Notes: generated by a model not told the origin, from the letters alone. DNA of 64,000 nt from an uncultured Solirubrobacteraceae bacterium (GCA_902806205.1 CADCVR010000027.1:1-64000), one strand, 5' to 3'. Positions 51,469-60,124 are shown, counted from the stretch's first letter. A program made the numbers and translations.

Positions 51469-52085
51469 CGCAGATCCTGGCGAAGGCGGCCGCCCACGAG
51501 CGGCTGACGTTCCTCTGCTCGTTTCAGAAGGAGGAATCCGTGATCCTCGACGAGCTGGTGGCGCTGGCGCCGCACGCCCGGGTCGTGACGATCGACACCG
51601 GCGTGCTCTTCGGCGCGACGCTCGCGACGTGGAAGGCCTTCGAGGAGCGCTTCGGCGTCCGCATCGAGGTCGAGGACGCCGCGGGCCACGACCGGCCGTA
51701 CACCGGGGCGACCGAGCACTGCTGCTCGCTCGGAGATCCGTCGCCGAAGGTCGCCGCGCTCGAGCGCGCGCTGGCGGGCAGTGACGCGTGGATCACCGGC
51801 ATCCGCCGCGAGCAGGGCCCGACCCGCGCGGCCACCGAGCTCGTCGAGTGGGACGCCAAGCGCTCCATGTGGAAGTACAACCCGCTCGCCGCATGGACCG
51901 AGAAGGACCTCTGGCAGCGCATCCACGAGCGGGCGCTGCCCTACCACCCGCTCCACGACGCCGGCTACGAGTCGATCGGCTGTGCGACCTGCACCCTGCC
52001 GGGCTCCGGGCGCGAGGGCCGCTGGGCGGGCACGGAGAAGACCGAGTGCGGGCTCCATGTCGCCGAGCCGGCCCGGGGCGCCTGA
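51456..52085 (+). CDS. cysH: Phosphoadenosine/adenosine 5'-phosphosulfate reductase (APS type)
   Basis: 209 residues from a GTG overlapping the sir gene. The PP-loop-like start FLCSFQKEESVILDEL and TIDTGVLFGATLATW mark the CysH family. Two cysteine pairs, C89-C90 (EHCCS) and C176-C179 (GCATC), are [4Fe-4S] ligands found in APS reductases, and C198 in ECGLH is the catalytic Cys. The cluster means APS is the probable substrate, so no CysC kinase is required. Product sulfite goes to the neighbouring sulfite reductase. Confidence 0.93.
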   Translation: MRDLTQILAKAAAHERLTFLCSFQKEESVILDELVALAPHARVVTIDTGVLFGATLATWKAFEERFGVRIEVEDAAGHDRPYTGATEHCCSLGDPSPKVAALERALAGSDAWITGIRREQGPTRAATELVEWDAKRSMWKYNPLAAWTEKDLWQRIHERALPYHPLHDAGYESIGCATCTLPGSGREGRWAGTEKTECGLHVAEPARGA

Positions 52086-52991
52086 GTGATCGATCCCCTC
52101 GTCATCGCCTTCGGGCTGGGCGTCGGCGTGCTGGTCGGGCTGACCGGCATCGGTGGCGGCTCGCTCATGACGCCGCTGCTGATCATCTTCGCCGGCGTCC
52201 CGCCCGTCGTCGCGATCGGCACCGACCTCGCCTACGGCGCCGTCACGAAGACCGTCGGGGGCTGGCGCCACCTCAGGCAGGGGACCGTCGACCTCGGCGT
52301 CTCGAAGTGGCTGGCGGTCGGCTCGGTCCCCGGCTCGCTGCTCGGCGTCCTCGCCGTCAACCGCCTGCACGACCGCTACGGCAGCGGCTTCGACGACACG
52401 CTCCTGTACGCGATCGCGGGCGCGTTGATCATCGTCGCGGCGACCGTCCTGTGCCGCGCGCTGTTCATGCCGCACCTGCTCGAGCGTGAGCGGCACACCG
52501 TCGCGCTGTCCCCCGGCGTGCGCGCCGGCGCGGTCGGGCTCGGCTTCGTCCTCGGCGGCCTGGTCGGCATGACCTCGGTCGGCTCGGGCGCGCTCATCGG
52601 CCTCGCGCTGATCCTCGTCTTTCGTCTGACGCCGCACCGCGTCGTCGGCACCGACGTCTTCCACGCCGCCGTGCTGCTGTGGAGCGCCGGGCTCGCCCAT
52701 TGGGTGACCGGGAACGTCGACCTGCTCCTGATGGGCAACATCCTGCTCGGCTCCCTGCCCGGCGTCTGGATCGGCACCGCGCTGATCACGAAGGTCCCGG
52801 CCCACGGACTGCGCCCCGCCCTGGGCTGCGTCCTGCTCGGCTCCGCGCTCGGGGTCCTCACGAAGGCCGGGGTGAACCTGCCCGCCGCGGTGATCGTGGG
52901 CGTGCCCGCCGGCGCCGGCCTGGCCGCCTTCGTCCTGCACCGGCTCCGCGGCACCCCGCCCGTGGCCCAGGCGGAGGCCGCCACCGCATGA
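52086..52991 (+). CDS. TauE/SafE family sulfite/sulfate-type permease
   Basis: 301 residues with about eight hydrophobic helices in two repeated halves. Repeat signatures are GLTGIGGGSLMTPLLI near 19-34 and GLVGMTSVGSGALIGLALI in the second half, as in TauE/SafE. The GTG directly follows the CysH stop. Members move sulfite, sulfoacetate or similar anions. Placed inside the operon, it may import sulfate/sulfite or export excess sulfite; direction is not resolved. Confidence 0.9.
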   Translation: MIDPLVIAFGLGVGVLVGLTGIGGGSLMTPLLIIFAGVPPVVAIGTDLAYGAVTKTVGGWRHLRQGTVDLGVSKWLAVGSVPGSLLGVLAVNRLHDRYGSGFDDTLLYAIAGALIIVAATVLCRALFMPHLLERERHTVALSPGVRAGAVGLGFVLGGLVGMTSVGSGALIGLALILVFRLTPHRVVGTDVFHAAVLLWSAGLAHWVTGNVDLLLMGNILLGSLPGVWIGTALITKVPAHGLRPALGCVLLGSALGVLTKAGVNLPAAVIVGVPAGAGLAAFVLHRLRGTPPVAQAEAATA

Positions 52992-53902
52992 GCACCACCG
53001 TCGACGCCCTGACCCACCTGCAGGCGCTCGAGTCCGAGGCGATCCACGTCATGCGCGAGGTCGCGGCAGAGCTCGAGTGGCCCGTGCTGCTCTTCTCGGG
53101 CGGCAAGGACTCGATCGTGCTGCTGCGCCTCGCGGAGAAGGCGTTCCGGCCCGCGCGGTTCCCGTTCCCGCTGATGCACGTCGATACGGGGCACAACTTC
53201 CCGGAAGTCATCGAGTACCGCGATCGCCGTGTCGCGGAGATCGGCGAGCGCCTGATCGTGGCCTCCGTGCAGGAGTCGATCGACATCGAGCGGGTGGTCG
53301 AGGAGACCGGCCCGCGCGCCTCCCGCAACCGCCTGCAGACCACGACGCTACTCGACGCGATCGAGGAGTACGGCTTCGACGCCGCGTTCGGCGGCGCGCG
53401 CCGCGACGAGGAGCGTGCCCGCGCCAAGGAGCGCATCATGTCCTTCCGCGACGACTTCGGGACGTGGGATCCGCGGCGCCAGCGCCCCGAGCTGTGGAAC
53501 CTCTACAACGGACGCATCCGCAAGGGCGAGCACGTCCGGGTGTTCCCGCTGTCCAACTGGACCGAGCTCGACGTGTGGCAGTACATCGCCGAGGAGCGGC
53601 TCGAGGTGCCGAGCATCTACTTCTCGCACGAGCGTGAGGTCTTCAAGCGTGACGGGATGCTCTACGCGACCTCCGACCACGTCGAGCTCGTCGACGGCGA
53701 GGAGCCGTTCACCGCCTCGGTGCGCTACCGGACGGTCGGCGACATGTCGTGCACGGGGGCGGTCGAGTCGAGCGCCGCGAACCTGAAGACCGTCGTGAGC
53801 GAGATCGCCGCCACACGGATCACCGAGCGCGGGGAGACGCGCGCGGACGACCGGGTGAGCGAGGCCGCCATGGAGGACCGCAAGGTGGCCGGCTATTTCT
53901 AG
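52988..53902 (+). CDS. cysD: Sulfate adenylyltransferase subunit 2
   Basis: 304 residues starting with ATG overlapping the permease stop (ATGA). The PP-loop LLFSGGKDSIVLLRLAEKAF, HVDTGHNFPEVIEYRD, FGGARRDEERARAKER and RVFPLSNWTELDVWQYIA are characteristic, as is the C-terminal AAMEDRKVAGYF. With the GTPase CysN it makes APS from ATP and sulfate. It is the fourth gene of the operon and is followed by cysN after a short gap. Confidence 0.95.
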   Translation: MSTTVDALTHLQALESEAIHVMREVAAELEWPVLLFSGGKDSIVLLRLAEKAFRPARFPFPLMHVDTGHNFPEVIEYRDRRVAEIGERLIVASVQESIDIERVVEETGPRASRNRLQTTTLLDAIEEYGFDAAFGGARRDEERARAKERIMSFRDDFGTWDPRRQRPELWNLYNGRIRKGEHVRVFPLSNWTELDVWQYIAEERLEVPSIYFSHEREVFKRDGMLYATSDHVELVDGEEPFTASVRYRTVGDMSCTGAVESSAANLKTVVSEIAATRITERGETRADDRVSEAAMEDRKVAGYF

Positions 53903-53986
53903 TCGCGCAGCCGACTGCGGCGCGTCAACTTGTCGCTCGTTCCCGCTCTGCGGGCTGAATCGACACGTCGGCGGGCGGGCGTAGCC

Positions 53987-55231
53987 GTGGACCTGCTCCG
54001 CCTGGCCACCGCGGGCTCCGTCGACGACGGGAAGTCCACCCTCATCGGGCGCCTGCTGTACGACGCCAAGGCGATCCTGGCCGACCAGATGGAGCACGTC
54101 GAGGAGGTCTCCAAACGCCGCGGCTCGGCCGTGCCCGACCTCGCGCTGCTCACCGACGGTCTGCGGGCCGAGCGTGAGCAGGGCATCACGATCGACGTCG
54201 CCTACCGCTACTTCGCCACGCCGACGCGCAAGTTCATCCTGGCCGACACGCCCGGGCACGTGCAGTACACGCGCAACATGGTTACGGGCGCCTCCACGGC
54301 CGACCTCGCGATCGTGCTCGTCGACGCGCGCCACGGCATCGTCGAGCAGACCCGCCGCCACGCCTTCCTGGCGGCGCTGCTCGGCATCCGCCATCTCGTC
54401 CTGGCCGTCAACAAGATGGACCTGGTCGGATGGAAGGAGGCGGCGTTCACAGCGATCGACGCGGACTTCGAAGCGGTGGCCGGCCGGATCGGCGTGGAGG
54501 ACGTCACCGCGATCCCGATCAGCGCGCTGCTCGGCGACAACGTCGTCGACCGCTCCCGGAACACGCCGTGGTACGACGGGCCCGCACTGCTCGACCACCT
54601 CGAGGGCGTCGAGGTCGCCGCCGGCGTCGAGCTCGACGGCGCGCGCTTCCCCGTGCAGTACGTCATCCGCGACCCCGCGACGGACTACCGCGGCTACGCG
54701 GGCCAGGTGGCCGGCGGCGTGCTGCGCGTCGGCGACGCGGTCAGCGTGCTGCCGGGTGGCCGCACGACCACCGTGGCGGGCATCGACGTCTTCGAGGGGG
54801 AGATCGACGCGGCGCCCGCGGGCCAGTCGGTCACCGTCCGCCTCGCCGACGACGTGGACGTCGCCCGCGGCGACCTCCTCGCCGCGGGGGCGCCCGTGGT
54901 CCCGACGCGCGAGCTCGAGGCCGAGATCTGCTGGATGGCCGACGCGCCCCTGCGCGTCGGCGGCCGGTACGCGCTGAAGCACACCACGAGCACGGTCCGT
55001 GCGATCGTCGACGGGGTCACCGACCGCCTCGACGTCGCGACGCTGAAAGCGATCCCGGGCCCGGCTCCCGAGCTCGCGCTCAACGACATCGGCCACGTGA
55101 GGCTCCGCGTCTCGCGCGAGCTCGCCGTCGATCCCTACGCGGTCAACCGCGCGACGGGAGCGTTCATCCTCGTCGACGAGGCGAGCAACGAGACGGTCGG
55201 CGCCGGGATGGTGCTCGCGCCGGCCTCGTAA
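53987..55231 (+). CDS. cysN: Sulfate adenylyltransferase subunit 1 (GTPase)
   Basis: 414 residues from the GTG at 53987, the position where CysN proteins normally begin (DLLRLATAGSVDDGKST). A TTG at 53930 would add 19 unconserved residues. GTPase motifs are G1 SVDDGKST, G2 region REQGITIDVAYRYF, G3 DTPGH and G4 NKMD; elongation-factor-like beta barrels follow. GTP hydrolysis drives APS formation by CysD. There is no C-terminal CysC (APS kinase) domain, consistent with the APS-type CysH. Confidence 0.93.
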   Translation: MDLLRLATAGSVDDGKSTLIGRLLYDAKAILADQMEHVEEVSKRRGSAVPDLALLTDGLRAEREQGITIDVAYRYFATPTRKFILADTPGHVQYTRNMVTGASTADLAIVLVDARHGIVEQTRRHAFLAALLGIRHLVLAVNKMDLVGWKEAAFTAIDADFEAVAGRIGVEDVTAIPISALLGDNVVDRSRNTPWYDGPALLDHLEGVEVAAGVELDGARFPVQYVIRDPATDYRGYAGQVAGGVLRVGDAVSVLPGGRTTTVAGIDVFEGEIDAAPAGQSVTVRLADDVDVARGDLLAAGAPVVPTRELEAEICWMADAPLRVGGRYALKHTTSTVRAIVDGVTDRLDVATLKAIPGPAPELALNDIGHVRLRVSRELAVDPYAVNRATGAFILVDEASNETVGAGMVLAPAS

Positions 55232-55252
55232 GTCCAACGAAGGGGACATCGA

Positions 55253-55266
55253 GCGCCGACCGGCGC
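55253..55266. terminator. Weak hairpin between convergent genes
   Basis: GCGCC-GACC-GGCGC forms a 5-bp stem in the 49-base gap between cysN and the convergent small acidic gene. No T run follows on either strand. Confidence 0.3.
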
Positions 55267-55280
55267 CCGAGGGGTGGGCG

Positions 55281-55541
55281 TCAACCGGCGCTCGACGGCT
55301 CGTTGCCGCCCAGCGCCACGAGCGCCGCCGCGAGCGCGAGCGCCTCGTCGCGCCCGAGGGTGACCACGACGTCGGGCTGCTCGCCTTCCTCGTCGTAGAG
55401 CACGAGCTCGACGCGCCCCTCCTCCTCCGGACGAGCCGCGGCGAGCGCGCGCGTCTCGTCCTCGGGGCCGAGCTCGAGCTCGCCGTGGATCTGCGCCGCG
55501 AGCTCCGGGGTGAGGCCGTCGTCGGCGGGATCGACGCGCAT
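55281..55541 (-). CDS. Small acidic protein, function unknown
   Basis: 86 residues from the ATG at 55541 (a second in-frame ATG lies at 55550). The sequence is acidic (PEEEGRVELVLYDEEGEQ) with beta-strand-like VELVLYD and VVVTLGRD and an Ala-rich helix (ALALAAALVALGG). No cysteines or membrane segments. It is convergent with cysN and followed by about 150 bases without a gene. Confidence 0.45.
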   Translation of the reverse strand: MRVDPADDGLTPELAAQIHGELELGPEDETRALAAARPEEEGRVELVLYDEEGEQPDVVVTLGRDEALALAAALVALGGNEPSSAG

Positions 55542-55691
55542 GGCGCGCATCCTCGCACGCCGCCGTGGCGCGAGCCCGCGGGCACGCCCGGACGAGCTGC
55601 GCAGAAGGTCGCCTCCGAGTGGATCGCCACCGTCCGCGGCATGGGCTACGCGCTGCATCCCCGAGCCGGCGGGTTCCGCCCGCCACGACGC
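55542..55691. other. Short gap without a gene
   Basis: 150 bases between the small acidic gene and the CcdA gene; the open frames here are in-frame extensions of neighbouring genes and do not look coding. No hairpin or operator recognised. Confidence 0.4.
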
Positions 55692-56426
55692 TCAGACGCT
55701 GGTGAAGAAGTTGAGGCCGTAACGGTCGAGCAGCTGCTGGACCTCGACGTTCAGCCGGAACAGCTCCTGGGTGAAGACGAGCACGCCCATCGCTACGAGC
55801 ACGATCCCGCCGCCGGCCTGGATCGCGGCGTAGTGCCGCTTGAAGACGCCGAAGGCACGCGTGGCCGTGTCGAAGGCGAGGGCGGTGAGCAGGAACGGCA
55901 GGGCCAGCCCGGCGGAGTACACCGCCAGCAGCAGGCCGCCCTGGGCGGTTCCCGCACTCGTGGCGGCAAGCCCGAGGATCGCGCCGAGGGTCGGCCCGAC
56001 GCACGGCGTCCAGGCGATCGCGAAGGCGGCGCCGGCCAGCACCGGCCCTCCGTCGCCGGCTCGCCGTACGAGGGTGCCGGGACGCCAGTCGCGGTTCAGG
56101 CGGGGGACGAACGGCGAGAGAAGGAAGAGCACGCCCATCGCGATCATCGCCACGCCGGCGGCCTTGTTCAGCGTGGGCTGGTTGGCGAACAACGACGCGC
56201 CGATGACCGTTGCCGAGAGCCCGAGCAGGACGAAGATGATCGAGAACGTCGCGACGAAGACCGCGCTGCGGGCCATCACGCGCGGCTCGAAGCGACGCCC
56301 GAGCTCGCTGGGCTGGATCCCCGACACCGTCGCCAGGTAGCCCGGGACGAGCGGCAGGCAGCAGGGGGACAGGAACGAGACGAGGCCGGCGGCGAAGGCC
56401 AGCGCGATGCTGGGCGCCTCGATCAT
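55692..56426 (-). CDS. ccdA: CcdA-type cytochrome c biogenesis / thiol-disulfide transmembrane protein
   Basis: 244 residues with six hydrophobic helices. The redox cysteines lie in FLSPCCLPLVPGYLATVSG (C22-C23; C22 is the canonical one) and AIAWTPCVGPTLGAILG (C142). FxANQP and a terminal RYGLNFF segment complete the family picture. CcdA carries electrons from cytoplasmic thioredoxin to extracytoplasmic thioredoxin-like proteins. The TlpA-like gene is directly upstream with a 6-base gap, so the two likely work as donor and receiver. Confidence 0.94.
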   Translation of the reverse strand: MIEAPSIALAFAAGLVSFLSPCCLPLVPGYLATVSGIQPSELGRRFEPRVMARSAVFVATFSIIFVLLGLSATVIGASLFANQPTLNKAAGVAMIAMGVLFLLSPFVPRLNRDWRPGTLVRRAGDGGPVLAGAAFAIAWTPCVGPTLGAILGLAATSAGTAQGGLLLAVYSAGLALPFLLTALAFDTATRAFGVFKRHYAAIQAGGGIVLVAMGVLVFTQELFRLNVEVQQLLDRYGLNFFTSV

Positions 56427-56432
56427 GCGGTC

Positions 56433-57095
56433 TCAACGGGTCGGACGCTGCTCGCCTCCCCGGTCGGCGCCGAGCGGCCGTGCTCCTCGCGCCGCGGCGA
56501 CGCCGTCGCGCAGTTGCGCGGACGACAGCGTCCCGATGACGTGGAAGACGACGTCGCCCCGGGAGGAGAGGAAGAACGTCTCCGGGAGTCCCGTCATTCC
56601 CCAGCGCCGGGATGTCGCATTCGAGGGGTCCTTGACGTTCGGGAAGTCCTGTCCGAACTCGCCGAGGAACCGCTCGGCGTCCTCGCGCGCGTCCTGCTGG
56701 TTGAGGCCCAGGAAGAGCACGCCCTGCCGGCGGCCCGAGGTCCACCCGCGCTGCAGCAGCGGCGCCTCCTCGCGGCAGGGCTGGCACCACGAGGCCCAGA
56801 AGTTCAGCACGACCGGTACTCCACGGAGCTCCTCGAGGTCGACGCGCCCGTCCCGGGAGGCCCGCCCCCACGCCGTCCGCAGGCGGTCGCCGGGGTCACC
56901 CGAGCTCAGCACGTCGAGCCGGAAGCCGGGCGCGGCGGGCGCCGTCTGGCGCGCGAGCGCGTCGTCGATCGTCGTGTCCGGCGCCTGGGCCACGACGCCG
57001 TAGGCCAGGAGGGCCACGAAGACCACCGCGCACAGCACACCGACGACGCGTGCGACCAGTCCGAGGCGACCGCGTCGCTCGCGCTCACCGCTCAC
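56433..57095 (-). CDS. Membrane-anchored TlpA/ResA-like thioredoxin
   Basis: 220 residues from a GTG overlapping the CopCD stop (GTGA, 57092-57095). A signal anchor (about 12-33) precedes a thioredoxin domain with NFWASWCQPCREEAPLLQ (C104 and C107), LGLNQQDAREDAERFL and GMTGLPETFFLSSRGDV (cis-Pro region). ResA/TlpA proteins reduce disulfides in apocytochromes or copper chaperones outside the membrane. It is coupled to CopCD upstream and CcdA downstream, a thiol/copper operon. Confidence 0.93.
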   Translation of the reverse strand: MSGERERRGRLGLVARVVGVLCAVVFVALLAYGVVAQAPDTTIDDALARQTAPAAPGFRLDVLSSGDPGDRLRTAWGRASRDGRVDLEELRGVPVVLNFWASWCQPCREEAPLLQRGWTSGRRQGVLFLGLNQQDAREDAERFLGEFGQDFPNVKDPSNATSRRWGMTGLPETFFLSSRGDVVFHVIGTLSSAQLRDGVAAARGARPLGADRGGEQRPTR

Positions 57096-59299
57096 GGCTT
57101 GAGCTCCTCGGGGGTCACGATCCTCACCGGCCGGTCGAAGGCGCGGTACCGCGAGCGCGTCAGGTGGCCCGCGCTGATGACCTGCTCTCGGGTGACCCGC
57201 AGGGTCCGGAGGTCGACCGTCAGGCGGATCCACGCGGGCGTGCCCTCGTCGAAGAGGGCCAGCTCGGCCTCGCGGGAAGCGCCCCGGCCCCGGACGCCGA
57301 GCAGGCGCACCGAGCGGCCGTAGACCGTCCACCGGAACCAGCTGCGGGTGGAGAACCGCAGTCCTGCCCCGTACCGGCCGGCCTCGTAGGCCCCTCGCCG
57401 CGCGCGGAACCACTGCCGTGAGCCGGCCACGACGGTCTCCACCCCGCGATCGGTTCGGAAGGCCATGCGGTCAGGCGCTCGCAGCCGGTAGGTGGTGCGC
57501 GCGAAGGAGCCCGGGCCGCTCGTGACCTCCTCGACCTGGCGCACGCTGCGCAACCGGCGCATCGTCGCCTGCGCGCGGAGCAGCAGCTCACGCGCCGCCC
57601 GGCTGCCGCCGACCTGCCACCGCGCGGGCAGTTCCGCGGTGAACGAACGCCCGCGCTCGCGGAGGGTCACGCGCAGCACGTCGCCGCCGTCCGGGACCCT
57701 GAAGCGCTGGCAGCCGACCCCACAGCTCGCCTGCGACGCCCCGTCGACGCGCGGCGCGCCGGCGACGGGTCGGCCGCGGCGATCGCTGACCCGCAGGGTC
57801 CCGAGGACGACGCCCGGGGAGCGACGGATCCACGCCGCGACGAGCTGCGATCCCGCGCGCGTGGCGACGGGCAGCTCGTCGGCCTTCGGGCGAGGCAGCG
57901 GGCACGGGTCGCACGCCGGCGCGGCGGCCAGGGCTTCGTCGACCTCGCCGAGCTGGCGGGGCGGGAGCGGAAAGGCGACCAGCGCGCCGACGATGGCGAT
58001 CACGCAGACGCCGAGCGCGGGCTCGGCGCGCAGCAGGCGCCAGTGGCGCCGCTCGCGGCGTCCCGACCCGCCGTGGTCGCCGGCGGCCAGCAACTCCGGG
58101 CGCAGGCGCCAGGCGTGCATCGCGCTGAGCACCGCGATGACGGCCACCCCGGCGATCTTCACGGCGAGAAGGCGCCCGTAGGCCGTCTGCCACAGTGCCG
58201 CGAGGCTTCCGAGCTGCGTGATCAGGCTGATCAGGCCGGTGGTCGTCACCACCGCGAAGGCCGGAAGCGCGACCCGCCCGAACGGCAGGAGCACCAGGCG
58301 GGCGACCTCGCGCCGCTGCTGCGGGCTGGCGCGGCGCAGGGCGCCGCTCCAGACCAGGCCGATCAACCCGATGCCGCCGAGCCACGCGGCGCCACTGGTC
58401 AGGTGCAGCCAGTCGTTGAGCACGCTGGGCAGCCGCGGAGAAGCGGAGCTGGCGTGCCCCGAGGCGGCGATCGCCCCGAGCGCCAGCACGCCGAGCGTCA
58501 TGGCCAGGCGCGGCCGGCGCCTGTGCAGCACCACCGCCCCGACGAGGAGGACGACCACGGCCAGCCGGGCGCCTCCTGCGGCGTTGACCAGCAGGAAGTC
58601 GCTGAGCGCTCCGGGAGAGAACGAGCCGGCAGCGTCGACGGCTTCCGCCAGGGTGGCGCCGGCGGCCGCGCCGACGGCGAGCCAGCCGACGTCACCGACG
58701 AGCGCCTCCTCGCGCGCGCGGCGGGCGCGGACGGGGGGATCGTCGCCGAGCGCCGCCGGCACCAGCCAGTCCCCGTTCCCGCGGACCAGCCGGGGGAGGA
58801 GCAGGGCGGCGACGAAGAGCAGCACCGCGACGTACAGCGCCCCCCGCAACGCGATGCGCAGCCATCCGCTCCGCGCGAGCGGGCTCTGCTCGATGGACTG
58901 CCCGCCGGCTGCGGCCGGCGCCCGGACCCCGAAGGAGTACGTGCCCTCCAGCGCGTGGCCGTCGAGGGCGGACACGGTGTGCCAGGTGACGCGATAGGCG
59001 CCGTCTGCGAGCTCGGTCAGTGGCTGGACGCTCAGCCGCGAGCGCTCAGCGGTGAGGTTCGCCGTCTTCACGGCCTTGACCGTCGACAACGCCTCAAGCT
59101 CGATGCGGCTGAGCCGCCCGTTCAGCGGCTCGGTGAAGGAGAGCACCACCTGCCGCGGCGAGGCCTCCGCGCGGCCGCCCGCCGTCGGCTCGGCGCCGAC
59201 GAAGGCCGCGTGCGCCGACGCGCGTTCCGGGGTGGCGCCTGCGGCCACCACGACGGCGAGCAACCCCAACCGACCGAGCATGGGCCTTCGCCGCCTCAT
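57092..59299 (-). CDS. CopC-CopD fusion with extra C-terminal extracytoplasmic domain
   Basis: 735 residues. The signal peptide ends before SAHAAFVGAEP, leaving H30 at or near the mature N-terminus, as in CopC Cu(II) sites; WHTVSALDGHALEGTYSFGV holds H107 and H115. CopD follows (about 145-455) with eight or so helices, including DWLHLTSGAAWLGGI (conserved His). Past the last helix is a novel-looking 270-residue domain: a region with CDPC and CGVGC cysteines (about 475-555), then a LolA/outer-membrane-lipoprotein-carrier-like beta fold (about 565-735). Proposed function: copper uptake or delivery. TAGCAT at 59309-59314 and an inverted repeat lie upstream. Confidence 0.88.
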   Translation of the reverse strand: MRRRRPMLGRLGLLAVVVAAGATPERASAHAAFVGAEPTAGGRAEASPRQVVLSFTEPLNGRLSRIELEALSTVKAVKTANLTAERSRLSVQPLTELADGAYRVTWHTVSALDGHALEGTYSFGVRAPAAAGGQSIEQSPLARSGWLRIALRGALYVAVLLFVAALLLPRLVRGNGDWLVPAALGDDPPVRARRAREEALVGDVGWLAVGAAAGATLAEAVDAAGSFSPGALSDFLLVNAAGGARLAVVVLLVGAVVLHRRRPRLAMTLGVLALGAIAASGHASSASPRLPSVLNDWLHLTSGAAWLGGIGLIGLVWSGALRRASPQQRREVARLVLLPFGRVALPAFAVVTTTGLISLITQLGSLAALWQTAYGRLLAVKIAGVAVIAVLSAMHAWRLRPELLAAGDHGGSGRRERRHWRLLRAEPALGVCVIAIVGALVAFPLPPRQLGEVDEALAAAPACDPCPLPRPKADELPVATRAGSQLVAAWIRRSPGVVLGTLRVSDRRGRPVAGAPRVDGASQASCGVGCQRFRVPDGGDVLRVTLRERGRSFTAELPARWQVGGSRAARELLLRAQATMRRLRSVRQVEEVTSGPGSFARTTYRLRAPDRMAFRTDRGVETVVAGSRQWFRARRGAYEAGRYGAGLRFSTRSWFRWTVYGRSVRLLGVRGRGASREAELALFDEGTPAWIRLTVDLRTLRVTREQVISAGHLTRSRYRAFDRPVRIVTPEELKP

Positions 59300-59308
59300 C
59301 GACCACCG

Positions 59309-59314
59309 ATGCTA
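59309..59314 (-). promoter_or_regulatory. Candidate -10 element of the copper operon
   Basis: TAGCAT ends 9 bases before the ATG at 59299. The inverted repeat at 59316-59343 begins one base further upstream, so a bound regulator would cover the promoter. Confidence 0.45.
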
Positions 59315-59315
59315 G

Positions 59316-59343
59316 GAGACTGCTGGAATATTCGCGCAGTCTC
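59316..59343. repeat. Inverted repeat, candidate operator
   Basis: GAGACTGC and GCAGTCTC are perfect 8-base arms separated by 12 bases with an AATATT core. The element occupies the -11 to -40 region of the CopC-CopD promoter. It does not match the CsoR or CueR operators I know, so the binding protein is unknown. Confidence 0.55.
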
Positions 59344-59393
59344 GGGAGCCGCCGCGCCGGGCGGGCCGCGCCGGGGGGACCGCGATGCGACGC

Positions 59394-59426
59394 CGACGCC
59401 GGCCCGCGGAGCGCGGGCCGGCGTCG
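59394..59426 (-). terminator. Strong GC hairpin downstream of DUF305 gene
   Basis: A 15-bp perfect stem (GACGCCGGCCCGCG plus one closing pair) around a 3-base loop, placed about 34 bases after the DUF305 stop and before the CopCD promoter. There is no T tract, as is common for high-GC actinobacterial terminators. Confidence 0.6.
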
Positions 59427-59459
59427 CCTCGGCGGACGCTCAGCCTGAGTGGTCCATGC

Positions 59460-60056
59460 CTAGCCGTCGTCGCCGGCCTTGGGCACGCCCCCGGCGGGGG
59501 AGGCCGCCCCGAACCAGTCCTTGCGCCAAGCGTTCATCTGCTCGATCTCGCGCGTCTGGGCCGCGATGATCTCCTCGGCGAGCTTCTTGGCGTCGCCGTC
59601 GGCTCCGCGGTCGAGCTCGATGCGCGACATCCGGACCGCACCCTGGTGATGCGGGATCATCATGTCGATGAACGCCCGGTCGAACGGCTCGGCCGTCTTC
59701 AACGAGCCCGTGTCCATCGACATGCCCATCATCTCGGCGCTGGCGCCGAGTTTGCCCTTCGGCTCGCCGGCGGCCTTCAGGCGCGCGTCGATGGAGCGCA
59801 ACCGGTCGATCTCCTCCTGCTGGGTGCGGATGATGTCGTCCGCCAGGCCCTGGATCTCGGGCCGCTTGGAGCGTTGCTTGGCGATCTCGGCCATGTCGAC
59901 GGCAGACACGTGGTGAGGGACCATGTCCCCGGTGAAGGCACGGTCCACCCCGTCGGCCTTCGCGGTGTCGCCACCTGACGTGACTGCGATGACGATGACG
60001 ACCGTCAGGCCGACGAAGAGCGCGCCGAGGATGATGCGCATGCGTGTCGTGTTCAC
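59460..60056 (-). CDS. DUF305 protein, ferritin-like, membrane anchored
   Basis: 198 residues from a GTG preceded by AAGGAGA with a 6-base gap. The N-terminal signal anchor reads RMRIILGALFVGLTVVIVIAV. Two copies of the DUF305 motif follow: MVPHHVSAVDMAEIAKQR and MIPHHQGAVRMSRI, each leading into a helix with acidic residues; this is a double four-helix layout rich in His and Met. DUF305 proteins are often near copper genes and may bind copper outside the cell. This is consistent with the neighbouring CopC-CopD gene; direct evidence is lacking. Confidence 0.9.
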   Translation of the reverse strand: MNTTRMRIILGALFVGLTVVIVIAVTSGGDTAKADGVDRAFTGDMVPHHVSAVDMAEIAKQRSKRPEIQGLADDIIRTQQEEIDRLRSIDARLKAAGEPKGKLGASAEMMGMSMDTGSLKTAEPFDRAFIDMMIPHHQGAVRMSRIELDRGADGDAKKLAEEIIAAQTREIEQMNAWRKDWFGAASPAGGVPKAGDDG

Positions 60057-60124
60057 TGTTTCTCCTTGAATGCTCGGGTTGGACGGGTGGGAACGCTCGC
60101 GACCGCACGGCCGAGAGCCACCCG

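Noticed and set aside
53930-53986. TTG start for CysN at 53930
   Set aside because: It would add 19 residues unlike CysN N-termini; the GTG at 53987 gives the family's normal start.
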